From: Armatimonadota bacterium
Lineage (GTDB): Bacteria; Armatimonadota; Fimbriimonadia; Fimbriimonadales; Fimbriimonadaceae
Assembly (NCBI GenBank): GCA_022563855.1
Contig: JADFMN010000002.1
Span: 248,001 to 312,000, forward strand
DNA: 64,000 nucleotides
Reading direction: 5' to 3'
A program made the translations under genes and the position numbers. The notes beneath the pieces were generated by a model that was not told where the DNA came from, searched no databases, and was given only the letters and a program-made list of their open reading frames with translations. Of the stretch, positions 61,998 to 64,000 are shown piece by piece (position 1 is the stretch's first letter; the number at the start of each line of letters is the position of its first letter).

Positions 61998-63878
61998 ATG
62001 AGCGCAGTACTGCCGCAGGAACAATCGTACGAACAGTCTGAGCTGTACAAGCTGCGGCACTCTGCCGCCCACCTCATGGCGCAGGCGCTCACAGAGCTGT
62101 ATCCCGGCGTAAAACTCGCCATCGGACCCCCGATCGAGAACGGCTTCTACTACGACATCGACCTACCCGAGCCTATCAAAGAGGACGAGCTGAAGAAGAT
62201 CGAGGGTCGTATGAAGGAGCTTGCCAAGCTCGATATGCCGATCGTGAAGCGGGTCGCCCGCGACCGCGAAGACGCGAAGAAGATCATCCTCGAAGAGTGC
62301 ACGCTCGGCCAGGGCTCAGAGACGGCCCTGTACAAGCTCGAGCTGCTCGACACGATTCCGGAGGGAGAGGAGGTCTCGTTCTACGAGCAGAAGGCCACGG
62401 ACAAACAGGGCAAGGAGCGCCTGTTCATCGACCTCTGCCGCGGGCCGCACCTCGAGTCAACCAAGCAGATCAAGCACTTCAAGCTGATGTCGATCGCTGG
62501 CGCGTACTGGCGCGGCGACGTGACGAGAAAACAGCTGACGCGCATCTACGGCACGGCGTTCGAGAGCAAGGACGAGCTGCACCAATACCTGCATTTCCTG
62601 GAAGAGGCGAAGAAGCGCGACCACCGCAAGCTGGGCCGGGAGCTGGGCTTGTTCATGTTCAGCCCGAACGTCGGACCGGGGCTAGCTCTCTGGCTGCCGA
62701 AAGGCGCGGTCCTGCGCGAAACGCTCGTCAACTTCTTGCACCAGGAGCAGCTGAAGAGCGGATACCTGCCTGTCGCCACGCCGCACATCGCCTCGAGCCG
62801 GCTGTTCGAGAAGTCCGGCCACCTCCAGACCTACAAGGACAAGATGTACCCGTTGATGGAGGACGAGGAGAAGGAGACGTTCGTCCTCAAGCCGATGAAC
62901 TGCCCGTTCCACATCGAGATGTACGCCTCGACGCTCCGCTCATACCGCGACCTGCCGATCCGGTACGCCGAGTTCGGGATGGTCTACCGGTACGAGCAGA
63001 GCGGGGAAGTCGCCGGAATCTTGCGCGCGCGCGGATTCACGATGGACGACGCCCACCTGTTCATGCGCGGGGACCAGCTTGTCGAAGAGTTCAAGCGCGT
63101 GGTCAACCTGAGACAGCTGCTGCTCAAGAAGCTTGGAATCACCGAGTATCGGGTCGAAGTCAGTACGCGCGGCGACGACGACGCGAAGTACGTCGGGCAC
63201 CTTGAAAACTGGGAGCTGGCCGAAAAGGCGATCATCCAGGCGTGCGACGAGCTCGGCGAGGAGTACACGATCGCTCCCGGCGAGGCCGCGTTCTACGGGC
63301 CGAAGCTGGACCTGTTCGTGAAGGACGCGCTCGGGCGAGAGTGGCAGATGGGCACGGTGCAGGTGGACTACAACCTGCCGGAGCGATTCGATCTGGAGTA
63401 CATCGGCGAAGACGGCAAACCGCACAGGCCGATCATGATCCACCGGGCGCTGTACGGTTCGCTGGAGCGCATGATCGGATTCCTGACCGAGCACTACGCC
63501 GGCGCGTTTCCGTTCTGGATGGCGCCAGTTCAGGTAGCGGTGCTGCCGATCGCCGACAGGCACAACGACTACGCCGAGGCCATTGCCGCCGCGCTCCAGG
63601 GGTACCCCAGTCCGGACTTCGAGCCGGTCGGCGAGATGGCGGACTTTGCGCCGATCAAGGCTAGACCCTCGCAAAACGTACGTGTCGAGGTAGATGACCG
63701 TCGCGAGACGCTAGGCAAGAAGATCCGTGAGAACGCGCGGATGAAGGTGCCGTACATGCTGATCGTCGGCGACAAGGACATCGAGAGCGGTACGGTCGGC
63801 GTGCGGTGTCGTGAAGACGGTGACATCGGTGCGATGAGCTTCGCCGACTTTCTCGAACGCATCGAAAAACAGCTATAG
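61998..63878 (+). CDS. thrS: Threonine-tRNA ligase, lacking the TGS domain
   Basis: 626 residues from an ATG at 61998. The editing domain begins at once (LRHSAAHLMAQAL, His21 and His25; CRGPH further on), so the N-terminal TGS domain of about 60 residues found in E. coli ThrRS is absent. The catalytic core has the zinc ligands in KPMNCPFH, GFTMDDAHLF and IMIHRALYGSLER. The C-terminal anticodon domain follows with ETLGKKIRENA and a short insert (QGYPSPDFEPVGEMADF). Charges tRNA-Thr and clears Ser-tRNA-Thr. No T-box structure was seen upstream. Confidence 0.96.
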   Translation: MSAVLPQEQSYEQSELYKLRHSAAHLMAQALTELYPGVKLAIGPPIENGFYYDIDLPEPIKEDELKKIEGRMKELAKLDMPIVKRVARDREDAKKIILEECTLGQGSETALYKLELLDTIPEGEEVSFYEQKATDKQGKERLFIDLCRGPHLESTKQIKHFKLMSIAGAYWRGDVTRKQLTRIYGTAFESKDELHQYLHFLEEAKKRDHRKLGRELGLFMFSPNVGPGLALWLPKGAVLRETLVNFLHQEQLKSGYLPVATPHIASSRLFEKSGHLQTYKDKMYPLMEDEEKETFVLKPMNCPFHIEMYASTLRSYRDLPIRYAEFGMVYRYEQSGEVAGILRARGFTMDDAHLFMRGDQLVEEFKRVVNLRQLLLKKLGITEYRVEVSTRGDDDAKYVGHLENWELAEKAIIQACDELGEEYTIAPGEAAFYGPKLDLFVKDALGREWQMGTVQVDYNLPERFDLEYIGEDGKPHRPIMIHRALYGSLERMIGFLTEHYAGAFPFWMAPVQVAVLPIADRHNDYAEAIAAALQGYPSPDFEPVGEMADFAPIKARPSQNVRVEVDDRRETLGKKIRENARMKVPYMLIVGDKDIESGTVGVRCREDGDIGAMSFADFLERIEKQL

Positions 63879-64000
63879 GATAGAGTCTGGCGACTGCTCC
63901 GTTCCGAACTCGGGCCGGGGCGCGGTGCAGGTTCGAATCTTTCAAAAAAAGGGGTCGAGCAATACCGTGCGTCGATAGACTCTCAACGTCGAAGAACGGA
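63879..64000 (+). other. Sequence after thrS, possible start of the next gene
   Basis: 122 bases. An AAAAAAAGGGG (63944-63954) resembles a strong ribosome site, and an ATA seven bases later opens a frame to the window edge. infC often follows thrS and uses rare start codons, so this might be its beginning, but 13 codons are too few to identify it. Confidence 0.25.

Noticed and set aside
63925-63950. GGTTCGAATC resembling a tRNA T-loop after thrS
   Set aside because: The flanking bases do not form the T stem and no anticodon or D arm is found at the right distance.

Overview
The window looks like a chromosomal segment of a GC-rich bacterium (about 57-60% G+C by eye, not computed) with two membranes. 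An LptF/LptG-type permease is followed directly by an LptD-like outer-membrane protein, and there is an exosortase with its EpsI partner. Many starts are GTG or TTG and many genes have weak or no Shine-Dalgarno sequence. The combination of exosortase, a DUF2752 protein, a DUF5671 protein and several secreted proteins of no known family suggests a non-proteobacterial diderm. My best guess is Armatimonadota (Fimbriimonadia-like), at low confidence and from gene content only.

Left part (1-8.2 kb): an ECF sigma factor, a one-helix anti-sigma-like protein and a large membrane protein form one leftward unit ending in msrB. It lies just downstream of a terminated superoxide dismutase gene, so this may be an oxidative or envelope-stress locus. 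DinB-like, enolase, DoxX and DUF5671 genes follow, then an AT-rich, apparently acquired glycosyltransferase-like gene. From 8.4 to 13 kb lie poorly characterised secreted and membrane proteins: a beta-propeller divergent from a putative lipoprotein, both enclosed by two copies of a structured repeat of about 107 bp, and a three-gene unit with a membrane-bound J-domain protein.

Middle (13-43 kb): sugar-nucleotide and envelope polysaccharide genes. These are rfbB and an RmlC-like cupin, a fused alpha/beta E1 dehydrogenase, a PLP enzyme, a methyltransferase and a prepilin-like protein with a relic copy. A leftward operon ubiA-like / ugd / nrnA / truB / DUF2752 faces glmS. From 26.7 to 43 kb there is a complete-looking Wzx/Wzy-type exopolysaccharide cluster: initiating sugar transferase, four further glycosyltransferases, Wzz-like co-polymerase with a degenerate kinase domain, Wzy-like polymerase, Wzx flippase, a damaged FkbM methyltransferase, fcl and gmd, exosortase and EpsI, a GmhB-like phosphatase and a mannose-1-phosphate guanylyltransferase. 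The last of these with gmd and fcl gives a full mannose-1-P to GDP-L-fucose route.

Right part (43-64 kb): a tightly overlapping rightward operon nth-glnE-plsY-(zinc-ribbon membrane protein)-lptF/G-lptD. Next come a lone ABC-2 permease, a GT-C-type membrane glycosyltransferase, an aldo/keto reductase, an overlapping ACT-protein/lysC/folP unit, a MATE exporter, two secreted proteins of unknown function and thrS without a TGS domain. I saw no rRNA, tRNA, CRISPR array, transposase, integrase or phage gene. I do not see a clear-cut new system. The best candidates for something undescribed are the repeat-flanked propeller/lipoprotein module, the ECF sigma unit and the exosortase-linked fucose exopolysaccharide locus.
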